Source: an uncultured Flavobacteriales bacterium
GTDB taxonomy: Bacteria; Bacteroidota; Bacteroidia; Flavobacteriales_G; Salibacteraceae
Direction: 5' to 3'
Length of the DNA stretch: 44,861 bases
NCBI GenBank assembly: GCA_913062955.1
Contig: CAJXZP010000028.1
Location: 1-44,861 of the forward strand
Shown here: positions 8,650 through 16,918 of the stretch, piece by piece
Numbering within the stretch: the stretch's first letter is position 1
Layout: each line of letters opens with the position of its first letter
Made by a program: the position numbers and the translations under genes
Notes under the pieces: generated by a model
What the model was told of the DNA's origin: nothing
Databases searched by the model: none
Seen by the model: only the letters and a program-made list of their open reading frames with translations

Positions 8650-9192
8650 ATGAATACCTACATCGCCTTATTGAGAGGAATTAACGTGAGTGGCCAGAAA
8701 AAAATTTTGATGGCTGAATTCAGAATTCTATTAGAAAAAAATGGTTTTTTGAACGTTCAAACTTACATTCAAAGTGGAAATGTGGTATTTAATAGTCCAG
8801 CTACAGATGTCCATGAATTGGCAAGTCAAATGGAACAAGTTATTTCAATACAGTATGGTTTTGAAGTCCCTACATTGGTTTTGAGCCCCCAAGAAATAAG
8901 GTTAGCAGTAGAACAAAACCCCTTTAAAGAGAACCCTTCGATGGATGAAACCCAAACTTATTTTACTTTCTTAAAAGAACAACCAAGTAAGGAAGGTATT
9001 CAAGCATTTGAAGCTACGAGTTACCCTGAAGAAACATTTATTCTAAAAGATAAAGTGGTGTATTATTCCTGCGCCATCGGTTTTGGGAAGGCCAAATTCA
9101 CAAACAGAATGATGGAAAAGAAATTAGGAACCCGATCTACTACACGGAATAATAAAACCATCCAGAAGTTAATTTCCATGACTCAAAGTTAA
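8650..9192 (+). CDS. DUF1697 family protein
   Basis: 180-residue protein that matches the DUF1697 family from end to end. The hallmark N-terminus is TYIALLRGINVSGQKKI, followed by QTYIQSGNVVF near residue 40 and FGKAKFTNRMMEKKLG(T)RSTTRN near the C-terminus. These proteins are small, cytoplasmic and widespread in bacteria; their function is not established. The gene is four bases upstream of the SRAP gene, so the two likely share a transcript, but I know of no functional link between the families. Confidence 0.92.
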   Translation: MNTYIALLRGINVSGQKKILMAEFRILLEKNGFLNVQTYIQSGNVVFNSPATDVHELASQMEQVISIQYGFEVPTLVLSPQEIRLAVEQNPFKENPSMDETQTYFTFLKEQPSKEGIQAFEATSYPEETFILKDKVVYYSCAIGFGKAKFTNRMMEKKLGTRSTTRNNKTIQKLISMTQS

Positions 9193-9196
9193 TTGT

Positions 9197-9829
9197 ATGT
9201 GTTTCCATAGTCAACAACAAAAGTCGCCACAAGAAATTGCCAAACGGTTCAATTTCGATATTAATAACGTTCCCGTAAATGTTACGGGAGTTTATAATGG
9301 TTTCGATTTCCCGAAAACACCCGTCATAAGTAATGACCATTTGAACAAAGTACAACTTTTTGATTGGGGGCTAATTCCTTCTTGGTCTACCGATAATGAA
9401 ATTAGAAAATTCACCTTAAATGCCAAAATTGAAACCCTAGCACAAAAACCATCATTCAAAGATATAATAAATAACAGGTGTCTAATCCTATCTAGTGGTT
9501 TCTTTGAGTGGCAATGGCGCGATTCAAAAGGCAAGGAGAAACGGAAATACCTTATAAAACCTATTGGAGAAGAGCTATTTACTTTTGCTGGGATTTGGTC
9601 GGAATGGACAAATCGAGAAACTAGAGAAGTTCATAAAACCTACAGTATCATCACTACAGAAGCAAATGAATTGATGCGGGAAATTCACAACACAACAAAA
9701 AGGATGCCTGTAATTTTACCTAAAGTAAATGAATTCGATTGGCTAAACGCCATTCCGATACCTGAGGTCATCAAATTCAATCCAGAATTGGAGGCAACAG
9801 AAATCAATTCTGCTCCTAGGTTGTTTTAG
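9197..9829 (+). CDS. SRAP family protein (YedK/HMCES-like abasic-site DNA-protein crosslinker)
   Basis: 210-residue SOS-response-associated-peptidase family protein. Members bind single-stranded DNA at abasic sites and form a thiazolidine crosslink through the N-terminal cysteine, which shields the lesion. All key residues are here: Cys2 (exposed after removal of Met1), Asn75 in LNAKIET, Glu104 in SGFFEW and His164 in the HNTTKRMP motif. The length is normal. The start codon is fixed by the need for Cys2. It lies four bases after the DUF1697 gene. The next gene is the convergent transposase, 22 bases further on. No LexA-like box was recognised upstream. Confidence 0.94.
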   Translation: MCFHSQQQKSPQEIAKRFNFDINNVPVNVTGVYNGFDFPKTPVISNDHLNKVQLFDWGLIPSWSTDNEIRKFTLNAKIETLAQKPSFKDIINNRCLILSSGFFEWQWRDSKGKEKRKYLIKPIGEELFTFAGIWSEWTNRETREVHKTYSIITTEANELMREIHNTTKRMPVILPKVNEFDWLNAIPIPEVIKFNPELEATEINSAPRLF

Positions 9830-10128
9830 ATGGTTCAGATTCAACCGTCTTTTATTTGAATTTATCCTTGTTCCAGTTTTTCGGATTATTGATTATGTAT
9901 CTAGAAATATTTTCAAGAGCTCGATCGTCTTGGATAATTTTATCGTGAAATTTGTATTGCCAGCCAAAGTTAGAATTGCAAAATCGAGCGTGTTTAGTCA
10001 CAGCCGATTTATACGATCCGATTATTCTAGAAATTGATCCTGCCTTAGGAGTTAAGGCGGCCATTTTTTTATTGATGGGCATTGGAGAATGAGATGATTC
10101 CTTGGATGGATCCAATATTTCCATTGAG

Positions 10129-10200
10129 TTGATGTCCCCCTTTGGGTCGATGCTTCCCTTTGGGTTGATGCTTCCCTTTGGGTTGATGCTTCCCTTTGGG
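10129..10200. repeat. 18-bp tandem repeat, four copies, inside the transposase gene
   Basis: Four head-to-tail units read TTGATGCTTCCCTTTGGG on the plus strand. Copies 3 and 4 are identical, copy 2 differs by one base and copy 1 by two. Each unit encodes six residues (PKGSIN or a close variant), so the frame is kept. Confidence 0.95.
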
Positions 10201-10218
10201 CCGATGCATGCATCGGCC
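10199..10218. repeat. 20-bp perfect palindrome at the edge of the tandem repeat
   Basis: GGCCGATGCATGCATCGGCC is its own reverse complement. It overlaps the end of the 18-bp repeat array by two bases and is read as part of the coding sequence (ADACIGP). Confidence 0.95.
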
Positions 10219-10557
10219 GTACTGGATTTATTTAATATTTCAATTATTCCATGAGTATGATTAGGCATAATTTGAAAGGCGTGTAATTTGATATTAGAAT
10301 TATGATTGGGTATTTCGACCCAGAATTTATATGCGATCTCTCCAATTTCGGATAATTCCATTTTTTCCTTTTGGATCTTTCCGAAAAAGCATTCTCTGTT
10401 CTTGGTGCAAATGGTAATGAAGTATAGGCCCTCAGATCTATAATCATAACCTTGGAGACGGATGGTTTTTCGGTTTGGCAATTTAGGACTCCTCATAATC
10501 AAATAGTTTATCTATTAATCATGATAAATTTAGGGATAATATTTTTAGATTAATGGA

Positions 10558-10998
10558 TTAATCTCGCAGCATCTCCACATGCGGGATACCATCTTCTAGG
10601 TATTCCTTTCCCGTAAATTGGAAACCCAAATCGGAATAGAATTTTTGTAAATGGGATTGTGCGGATAATCTAATGGCCTGATGTCCTAATTCGCCTTCAA
10701 CAAACGCTATGGATTGCTTCATTACCTGTACGCCTAACCGTTCACCTCTGTTTTTTGGAGATACTACTACCCTACCAATAGCCATTTCAGAATAGGAAAT
10801 TCCTGGCTTCACAATTCTGGTATAAGCCGCCAAATGTTCCGAATCAAATCCCATCACATGATAGGAATCCATGTCCTTATTATCCACATCTTGATAGGGG
10901 CAATCTTGTTCTACCACAAATACCTCTGCTCGTAATTGAAGGATTACATATAATTCTTTGGTATCTAATTTATCGAAAGTTTTGATGATCCATTTCAT
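10558..10998 (-). CDS. GNAT family N-acetyltransferase, ElaA-like
   Basis: 146-residue acetyltransferase that matches the ElaA group: it opens with a short strand, then LYVILQLRAEVFVVEQDCPYQDVDNKD, the typical ElaA beginning. The acetyl-CoA-binding motif A is the region AIGRVVVSPKNRGERLGVQVM (about 72-92) with the RGxRLG pyrophosphate loop. Cytoplasmic; the acceptor is unknown. The start codon lies only two bases from the end of a short open frame (11001-11177), noted separately. A GATTAAT/ATTAATC inverted repeat (10548-10563) overlaps its stop codon. Confidence 0.9.
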   Translation of the reverse strand: MKWIIKTFDKLDTKELYVILQLRAEVFVVEQDCPYQDVDNKDMDSYHVMGFDSEHLAAYTRIVKPGISYSEMAIGRVVVSPKNRGERLGVQVMKQSIAFVEGELGHQAIRLSAQSHLQKFYSDLGFQFTGKEYLEDGIPHVEMLRD

Positions 10999-11000
10999 GG

Positions 11001-11177
11001 CTACAAATTATTGAAATAATGTAAAATGATAACAATTAGCGTGAATTCTGTTTTACCTGAATATTGCTTTAGGGATAGTTGCAATGGTTTATACCCACCT
11101 ACCAGCAAACTATCTCCTTTTCCTTTCCAATAGAAGAAAGAATAAGAGCGAGTGCGGAAAGCCCGGTTGTTTCTCAC
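11001..11177 (-). other. Possible small gene or gene remnant (58 codons, GTG start)
   Basis: An uninterrupted minus-strand frame begins at GTG (11175-11177), runs for 58 codons and stops two bases before the acetyltransferase ATG. The predicted peptide is basic and aromatic at the start (RTRSYSFFYWKGKGDSLLVGG) and hydrophobic at the end (FTLIVIILHYF). No family is recognised. The tight spacing to the next gene and the position right after the GAPDH terminator are what a short leading gene would show, but the composition alone does not prove coding. It may equally be the degraded end of a larger gene. Confidence 0.25.
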
Positions 11178-11215
11178 ATGGACTAATTTAGAGCCAAAAG
11201 AAAAACAGCTACGCC

Positions 11216-11252
11216 AAAAAAAAGCTGTTACAAAAATGTAACAGCTTTTTTT
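11216..11252. terminator. Rho-independent terminator after GAPDH
   Basis: Perfect stem AAAGCTGTTAC/GTAACAGCTTT with a six-base loop, bordered by an A run and a T run, so it works in both directions. It lies 20 bases after the GAPDH stop codon on the minus strand. Confidence 0.92.
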
Positions 11253-11271
11253 AATATTTTAATACTACGTT

Positions 11272-12729
11272 CTAATAGTAATGTAGTCGTCTCACTTTAG
11301 CTATATATTTAGCTAAACGAATAACTTGTTTGGTATACCCAAACTCATTGTCATACCAAGCGTATAATACGATGTTTAAACCATCGGTATGAACCAAAGT
11401 AGCGTGAGAATCGTAAACCGAACAACAGGTGTTTCCGATAATATCGTTAGATACTAATTCTGGATCCATTTGGTAATTGATTTGGTTTATCAAGTTGCCA
11501 TTTAAAGCTGCATCACGTAACAAAGCGTTCACCTTTTCAACGGTAGTTACCTTACTTACCTTCAATTTCAAAATAGCTAATGAACCATTTGGGGTAGGCA
11601 CACGAACTGCATTAGCCGTTAACTTTCCAGCTAACTCAGGAATTACTTTAGCTACTGCTTTACCCGCACCAGTTGAAGTAATTACCATATTGATTGCGGC
11701 ACTTCTTCCTCTACGAGGTTTCTTGTGCATGTTATCCAATAAATTTTGGTCATTGGTATAGGCATGCACTGTTTCCACATGTCCTTGCTCTACACCTAAG
11801 TGATCGTTCACCACTTTCAATACTGGAGAAATAGCATTGGTCGTACAAGATGCTGCAGAATAAATATCTGTGTTGTCTAAATCTAAATCGAAGTGATTAA
11901 TTCCGTAAACAATATTTGGAATTTCAGAACCTGGGGCCGTTAAAAGAACTTTAGCCACACCCTTTGCTTTTAAATGAATTGAAAGCGCTTCTTTACTGGT
12001 ATAAATACCGGTGTTGTCAATCACTAAAGCATTGCTAATACCGTATGCAGTGTAATCCATTTCACCGGCATCTTTGGTACCTAACATTAACACACGCTGA
12101 CCGTTAATGATCAATTGTTTGTTTTCTAGATCTTCCTTAATTGTGCCTGCAAATTTACCGTGAACAGAATCGTTACGTAATAAAGCAGCTCTTTTGATAA
12201 TAGTATTATCATCATCACTACGAGTTACAATGGCTCTTAGTCTTAATTGTTGTCCTTTACCGAATTGTTTAATTAACTCACGAGCTACTAAACGACCGAT
12301 ACGACCAAAACCAAATAAAACCACATCTCTAGGTTCAACAGTGTTGTCTTTATCTAAGATAAAACCAGCTAAAACGGAATCTAAAAACTCTCTTTTAGTT
12401 TCAAATTCGGTTTGTATCATCCAGTTGGCCGCTAATTTACCTATGTCAATTTTAGCCGGAGCTAAATTCATAGATTCCATTTCTAAAGCCAACTCTGCTA
12501 CATCTTTAATAGAAATAGGTTTGTTGACTACTGTTTTAGAGTAGTCAATTAATTGAATCTTCTCAGAAACAGAAGTGTCCGCCAAATCGTTTCTAAAAAG
12601 AACCAATTCTACTGCGTGATCTAATAGTAAGTTACCTACAGAGTTTGCCAAACTTACTGCCTGACGTTTTTGCTCAACAAAAGAGTCCATTTCTTTGTTA
12701 TACGACTCCTTATAGTTCTCTTCAATCAT
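11272..12729 (-). CDS. gap: Glyceraldehyde-3-phosphate dehydrogenase, long form with N-terminal extension
   Basis: Glycolytic/gluconeogenic enzyme that interconverts glyceraldehyde 3-phosphate and 1,3-bisphosphoglycerate with NAD(P). The dinucleotide-binding loop is GFGRIGR (140-146) and the catalytic cysteine is Cys295 in SAASCTTNAISP, with the usual HAYTNDQN shortly after and NEFGYTKQV near the end. At 485 residues it is some 150 longer than standard enzymes: residues 1-130 are an alpha-helical extension without a recognised domain. This long form is known from Bacteroidota genomes. Cofactor preference and direction cannot be read off. It stands alone with its own terminator, and a 7-of-8 -7 box (TACTTTCG) lies at 12768. 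Confidence 0.93.
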   Translation of the reverse strand: MIEENYKESYNKEMDSFVEQKRQAVSLANSVGNLLLDHAVELVLFRNDLADTSVSEKIQLIDYSKTVVNKPISIKDVAELALEMESMNLAPAKIDIGKLAANWMIQTEFETKREFLDSVLAGFILDKDNTVEPRDVVLFGFGRIGRLVARELIKQFGKGQQLRLRAIVTRSDDDNTIIKRAALLRNDSVHGKFAGTIKEDLENKQLIINGQRVLMLGTKDAGEMDYTAYGISNALVIDNTGIYTSKEALSIHLKAKGVAKVLLTAPGSEIPNIVYGINHFDLDLDNTDIYSAASCTTNAISPVLKVVNDHLGVEQGHVETVHAYTNDQNLLDNMHKKPRRGRSAAINMVITSTGAGKAVAKVIPELAGKLTANAVRVPTPNGSLAILKLKVSKVTTVEKVNALLRDAALNGNLINQINYQMDPELVSNDIIGNTCCSVYDSHATLVHTDGLNIVLYAWYDNEFGYTKQVIRLAKYIAKVRRLHYY

Positions 12730-12767
12730 GTTCGTTTTTATTTGAAGTTTTATAAATTTTGAGACTG

Positions 12768-12775
12768 CGAAAGTA
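12768..12775 (-). promoter_or_regulatory. Probable -7 box (TACTTTCG) for GAPDH
   Basis: The plus strand reads CGAAAGTA; seven of eight positions match TAnnTTTG on the minus strand, 38 bases before the GAPDH ATG. Confidence 0.4.
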
Positions 12776-12800
12776 CTATTTCTAACGGACCTATAACTAC

Positions 12801-12827
12801 AAAAGGCGCTCGAAATGAACGCCTTTT
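12801..12827. terminator. Rho-independent terminator after the HtrA gene
   Basis: Arms AAAAGGCG and CGCCTTTT flank an 11-base loop with a possible extra TC/GA pair. It lies 35 bases beyond the HtrA stop on the minus strand, ahead of the GAPDH promoter. Confidence 0.75.
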
Positions 12828-12861
12828 AATTCCAAACAATGATGGATGTTTAGCCATCTAT

Positions 12862-14325
12862 TTACAGTCCAACACCATAGTACTTTCTATATCCATTTGG
12901 ATATAGCCCCCCTAACAAAACTCCCCCAGACTTACCTTTTAGAATTTCAATTAATTCAGATTTACTTTTCACCCTTTTATTATCTACATGGGTAATGATA
13001 AACCCATTTTGCATACCCGAAACCTTCACCTTTCCATTTCCAACATCCTCTACAAACACCCCTTCTTTAACACCCAGTTCTTTTTGTATTTTTAGAGGGA
13101 TTTCTATCAAATTCGCTCCTAATTCAGAAAGTGGATTATCCTCCAACGCCACTTTATCTGTATTCCCCTCACTATTTCGTAATTCTACATCAAAGTTTTT
13201 TCGATGACCATCTCTTACCACTTCTAATTTCACTTGATCCCCTGGCGTATATCGACCTATTTGCGATTGCAATTCCGCCACCGACTTTACTTCTACTTCA
13301 TTTACCCGAGTCACCACATCCCCCTCTTCAAGACCCGCATCATTCGCAGCACCATTTTCAGTTAATCCAGCAATGTAAACCCCTTGAGTTACATCCAAAT
13401 TTTCTTTAGTGACTAACTCGGAATTTAGATTATGTATAGACACACCGATAAAAGCTCTTTGTACCACACCGTATTCCATAATATCGGTGACCACTTTCTT
13501 CATGATATTCACAGGAATGGCAAAGCTGTACCCCGAATACGAACCCGTAGGTGATTTAATAGCCGCGTTGATTCCCACTAATTCACCCTTCGCATTCACC
13601 AAAGCACCCCCACTGTTACCGGGGTTTACCGCAGCATCCGTCTGAATAAAGGCCTCTAGGGGTGGAATCCCCCCTGTATTTTGTAAAATATTAATATTTC
13701 TAGCCTTGGCCGATACAATACCCGCTGTTACGGTTGAATTTAGGTTATAAGGATTCCCCACTGCCAAAACCCATTCGCCTAATCGCAATTCATCCGAATC
13801 TCCAATTTTCACGGTTTTCAAATCCGTTGCCTCAATTTTCAGTAAAGCCAAATCGGTAGATGCATCCACCCCAACCACCTCAGCAATATAGCTTTCATTG
13901 GTATTAAAAACGACTTCAATTTTATGGGCCCCATCAATTACATGATTATTGGTTACAATATATCCATCCTCCCGTATCACAACTCCTGATCCTGAACCTT
14001 GTTTATCGGGTGATTTATATTTTCTGCCTTGCGCACGTCCATTAAAGAAGTATTCCATAGGGTCGTATTGAATCCTTTCCTCCCCTTTTTGGGTCACTTT
14101 GATATGAACGACCTCTTGCACTAATTCTTCGGCAGCCAAGCTTAAATCAACCATTCCCGGAGAGGCCGACTCCAAATAGTTAGCGGTTAAGATATTTTCA
14201 TGAGGAATACCGGTGTTAACCATTTGGTTTCCATTTCCATTTTCATCGTTTAAATATGTGGCTACTGAAATAGACATCACACCCCCTAAAAAAGCCGCTC
14301 CAAAAAGCCCTAAGTAATTTGTCAT
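12862..14325 (-). CDS. HtrA/Deg-type periplasmic serine protease with two PDZ domains
   Basis: Envelope quality-control protease of 487 residues. Residues 5-23 form an N-terminal hydrophobic segment (signal anchor or signal peptide). The trypsin-like domain carries the full triad: His128 in TNNHVI, Asp158 in ASTDLALLKI and Ser238 in NPGNSGGAL. PDZ1 spans about 295-385 (RAFIGVSIHNL to KLEVVRDG) and a more divergent PDZ2 about 400-480 (SELGANLIEIP to GGLYPNG). The acidic linker between residues 28 and 60 has no recognised domain. It is the usual Deg protease of Bacteroidota; it degrades or refolds damaged periplasmic proteins. It diverges from dapF. A weak 7-of-8 -7 box (TTAGTTTG) lies about 45 bases upstream. 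Confidence 0.93.
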   Translation of the reverse strand: MTNYLGLFGAAFLGGVMSISVATYLNDENGNGNQMVNTGIPHENILTANYLESASPGMVDLSLAAEELVQEVVHIKVTQKGEERIQYDPMEYFFNGRAQGRKYKSPDKQGSGSGVVIREDGYIVTNNHVIDGAHKIEVVFNTNESYIAEVVGVDASTDLALLKIEATDLKTVKIGDSDELRLGEWVLAVGNPYNLNSTVTAGIVSAKARNINILQNTGGIPPLEAFIQTDAAVNPGNSGGALVNAKGELVGINAAIKSPTGSYSGYSFAIPVNIMKKVVTDIMEYGVVQRAFIGVSIHNLNSELVTKENLDVTQGVYIAGLTENGAANDAGLEEGDVVTRVNEVEVKSVAELQSQIGRYTPGDQVKLEVVRDGHRKNFDVELRNSEGNTDKVALEDNPLSELGANLIEIPLKIQKELGVKEGVFVEDVGNGKVKVSGMQNGFIITHVDNKRVKSKSELIEILKGKSGGVLLGGLYPNGYRKYYGVGL

Positions 14326-14533
14326 TTTATTGTTGTTAATTGGTTCCTATTATTTGCATTACAAAATCTCAAACTAATTTAGAACCTCCCTTCAAGAGTT
14401 GGATATAGTTGGCTATTAAAAACTGTTAAAGCCTAATATCATTACGTTTCTTTAACAAAACCTTAAGGACGAACGGCAAATTTCACCTGTATTCTTACCC
14501 TATATTTTTAAGAATTACCTAAAATGAAAAACC

Positions 14534-14541
14534 TACTTTTG
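14534..14541 (+). promoter_or_regulatory. Bacteroidota -7 box (TACTTTTG) for the dapF gene run
   Basis: Exact TAnnTTTG match 20 bases before the GTG start codon of dapF. It probably drives the six-gene plus-strand run that follows, at least as far as rsmE. Confidence 0.6.
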
Positions 14542-14561
14542 GAACCATAAAAAGTAATCGT

Positions 14562-15338
14562 GTGAGCATACCATTTTATAAATACAACGGAACCGGAAAT
14601 GACTTTATCATCATGGATAATCGTGACCAAAAGTTTGATGCATCTAATAGCGAACTCATCCACCAATTATGTACTCGACATTTTGGAATTGGAGCCGATG
14701 GCCTCATTTTGTTAGAGAATGAAGTAGGGTATGATTTTAAAATGGTTTACTTCAATAGTGATGGTAAGGAAAGTACGATGTGCGGAAATGGTGGTCGATG
14801 TATTATTCGGTTTGCACATGATTTAAAGCTCATTGGTAACCACACCCATTTTTCAGCCATTGATGGCCCCCATTTGGGAAAGGTATTCGATTCCGTTATA
14901 TCGCTTCAAATGCAGGATGTTTCAGATATTGAAGTCAATGACCAACGGGTCGAGTTAGATACTGGATCTCCCCATTACGTGGCTTTTATGGATGAACTTC
15001 CGGGGAAAGAATTTGTTCAAATTGCCGGTGAAATTAGAAGAAACGCTCCCTATACAGAGAAAGGGATAAACGTCAATTTTGCGTCCATTAAAAATGAAAA
15101 AATTACCATGCGTACCTTTGAAAGAGGGGTTGAAAATGAAACACTAGCTTGTGGAACAGGAGCTACTGCTGTTGCTATTTCAGCTTTCCATACCGGAAAA
15201 GTGAGTGGAACGGATATTCAGGTGAAGGTGATGGGAGGAGATTTAAACGTCCGTTTTGATTCAGACAAATCTGGTTATTCTAATATTTGGTTGACCGGCC
15301 CTGCGGAATTTGTTTTTGAAGGAAAAATTGACATTTAA
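14562..15338 (+). CDS. dapF: Diaminopimelate epimerase
   Basis: Converts LL- to meso-diaminopimelate, the precursor of lysine and of the peptidoglycan cross-link. The 258-residue protein has both catalytic cysteines: Cys74 in MCGNGGRC and Cys197 in ACGTGATA, and the opening YKYNGTGNDFIIMDN is the family hallmark. Translation starts at GTG (14562), since this places the conserved YKYNGTGNDF at residues 7-16, and a -7 box lies just upstream. The stop codon overlaps the ATG of the next gene (TAATG). dapB of the same pathway is 19 kb away in this window. Confidence 0.97.
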   Translation: MSIPFYKYNGTGNDFIIMDNRDQKFDASNSELIHQLCTRHFGIGADGLILLENEVGYDFKMVYFNSDGKESTMCGNGGRCIIRFAHDLKLIGNHTHFSAIDGPHLGKVFDSVISLQMQDVSDIEVNDQRVELDTGSPHYVAFMDELPGKEFVQIAGEIRRNAPYTEKGINVNFASIKNEKITMRTFERGVENETLACGTGATAVAISAFHTGKVSGTDIQVKVMGGDLNVRFDSDKSGYSNIWLTGPAEFVFEGKIDI

Positions 15339-15850
15339 TGCGCGATTTAAGGAATATACAGCTAAGAGCACTAGAACCCACTGACTTGGATCTAATGTAT
15401 CGTTGGGAAAATGATGATCGTGTGTGGTTTTCTAGCAGTACCACACGCCCGCTGTCTAAACAAACCTTACAATGGTATATTGATTCGGTGAACGATATTT
15501 ATACTGATAAACAAATTAGATTAATCATTACAAACAATAATATTCCAGTTGGATGTGTTGATTTGTTTGATTTTGATCCCTTGAATCAACGGGTAGGATT
15601 AGGAATTATGATTGATGCAGATTTTGAGGGACAGGGATTTGCGCAATTAGCCATTGAAGGGGTCAAGAAATATGTTTTTACTCAACTGGGAATTCATCAA
15701 CTTTTCTGTCAAATAGCATCTACTAACACACGTAGTATCGCTCTTTTTGAAAAAGTTGGATTTGTACATACCTCCACAAAAAAGGATTGGCTTCGCATAG
15801 AAAACCAATGGAATGACGAATTATTTATGCAATGCTTTAACCCATCTTAA
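15338..15850 (+). CDS. GNAT family N-acetyltransferase (RimJ/RimL-like)
   Basis: 170-residue acetyltransferase of the Acetyltransf_3 group. The opening IQLRALEPTDLDLMYRWEND is typical of RimJ/RimL relatives, and the acetyl-CoA loop is in LGIMIDADFEGQGFAQLAIEG (about 87-107), followed by NTRSIALFEKVGF. It may acetylate a protein N-terminus or a small amine; the sequence does not say. It shares one base with dapF upstream and one with mltG downstream, so translation of all three is probably coupled. Confidence 0.9.
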   Translation: MRDLRNIQLRALEPTDLDLMYRWENDDRVWFSSSTTRPLSKQTLQWYIDSVNDIYTDKQIRLIITNNNIPVGCVDLFDFDPLNQRVGLGIMIDADFEGQGFAQLAIEGVKKYVFTQLGIHQLFCQIASTNTRSIALFEKVGFVHTSTKKDWLRIENQWNDELFMQCFNPS

Positions 15851-16908
15851 TGGCTAAAAATAAAAAAAGTACCTCCAAGCTAAAATCTATTTTACTACTG
15901 AGTACAGGGATTATTGGATTAGCCTGTTTTCTATTTGGTTACCATTTTTATAGCTACATTTATTTAAGTAATGTGGATATCGAAAAGGAATCGGTTTTGT
16001 TTGTCATCCCTACCGGATCAGATTACGAATTTGTATCTAATTCTTTGATCACTGAAGGAATCATTAAAAACCAAGAGTCATTTGATTGGGTATCCCATCA
16101 GAAAAAATACACTCAGAATGTTAAACCTGGTCGTTACAAAATTGAAAACAATTGGAGTAATTCCGATTTAATCAATCACCTCCGACTGGCTGGGAATTCT
16201 GTACCTGTGAAGGTTACCTTTCATAATATTAGTCGGCTAACGCAATTGGCAGGGATTGTTAGCCAGCAAATTGAAGCGGATTCTACGGAATTAATGCACG
16301 CATTTTTAGACCCCGAATGGCTAAAAGAAAAAGGATTAACAAAAGAAACGGCTCAAGCCGTATTTATTCCAAATACCTATGAGGTATACTGGAATACTTC
16401 AGGCAAACAGTTTACGATACGAATGTATCAGGAATTTGACCGGTTCTGGACGGTAGAACGAAAGGCCTTGGCCAAACAAATTGGGTTAAGCCCCGTTAAA
16501 GTGTCTAATTTAGCATCCATAGTAGAAGCAGAAACTAAAAAAACAGATGAAATGCCCAAGGTAGCAGGGTTGTATTTGAATCGTTTAAAAATTGGAATGA
16601 GATTACAATCTGACCCAACGGTTGTTTTTGCCATAAATCGAAAAAATGTGCATCGAGTATACACGGCCGACTTAAAGGTAGAATCGCCATACAACACATA
16701 CATTCATGCAGGATTGCCTCCAGGACCGGTTGGATTTCCGAGCAAAAAGGCTTTATTGGCCGTGATCAATCCTTACGAAAGCAGCTATTTATATATGTGT
16801 GCCAAACCGGATTATTCAGGCTATCATAATTTTGCCAAATCATACAGTCAACATCAGAAGTATGCGGCCCAATACCACCGTTTTTTAAGAAAGGAAGGAA
16901 TTCGATAA
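15850..16908 (+). CDS. mltG: Endolytic murein transglycosylase MltG
   Basis: Inner-membrane enzyme that cleaves nascent glycan strands and so sets their length. 352 residues: a short basic cytoplasmic start, a transmembrane helix at about 13-35, a LysM-like region (about 50-115) and the catalytic YceG domain (about 120-350). The catalytic glutamate is Glu226 in LASIVEAET, followed by VAGLYLNRL, MRLQSDPTVVFA and the typical YNTYIHAGLPPGPV. It overlaps the GNAT gene by one base and is followed by rsmE after ten bases. In other bacteria it works with penicillin-binding proteins and the divisome. Confidence 0.95.
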   Translation: MAKNKKSTSKLKSILLLSTGIIGLACFLFGYHFYSYIYLSNVDIEKESVLFVIPTGSDYEFVSNSLITEGIIKNQESFDWVSHQKKYTQNVKPGRYKIENNWSNSDLINHLRLAGNSVPVKVTFHNISRLTQLAGIVSQQIEADSTELMHAFLDPEWLKEKGLTKETAQAVFIPNTYEVYWNTSGKQFTIRMYQEFDRFWTVERKALAKQIGLSPVKVSNLASIVEAETKKTDEMPKVAGLYLNRLKIGMRLQSDPTVVFAINRKNVHRVYTADLKVESPYNTYIHAGLPPGPVGFPSKKALLAVINPYESSYLYMCAKPDYSGYHNFAKSYSQHQKYAAQYHRFLRKEGIR

Positions 16909-16918
16909 AACCACTCAA

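Larger units (their letters stand above)
9852..10502 (-). mobile_element. RAYT-type (REP-associated tyrosine) transposase gene, IS200/IS605 superfamily
   Basis: 216-residue Y1/HUH single-strand transposase of the RAYT group. It shows YRSEGLYFITICTKNR near residues 21-36, the HUH pair His82/His84 in MPNHTHGII, and the candidate catalytic tyrosine Tyr164 in GSYKSAVTK, followed by the conserved WQYKFHDKII (181-190). No partner tnpB and no insertion-sequence ends are seen, as expected for RAYTs, which behave as host-like genes. Between the HUH motif and the tyrosine helix there is an in-frame repeat of GSINPK units (residues 101-126) encoded by an 18-bp tandem repeat, and a 20-bp DNA palindrome just before it. 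The gene lies between the convergent SRAP gene and the ElaA-like gene. It appears intact. Confidence 0.9.

Noticed and set aside
10129-10200. Repeat array that might be taken for a CRISPR
   Set aside because: Units are directly adjacent with no spacers, are only 18 bp long, and are part of the transposase reading frame.
12194-12544. Plus-strand open frame opposite GAPDH
   Set aside because: Shadow of the conserved GAPDH coding sequence; no family features and no promoter.
13131-13645. Plus-strand open frames opposite the HtrA gene
   Set aside because: They have low-complexity, proline/leucine-rich translations and are antisense shadows of a well-supported gene.
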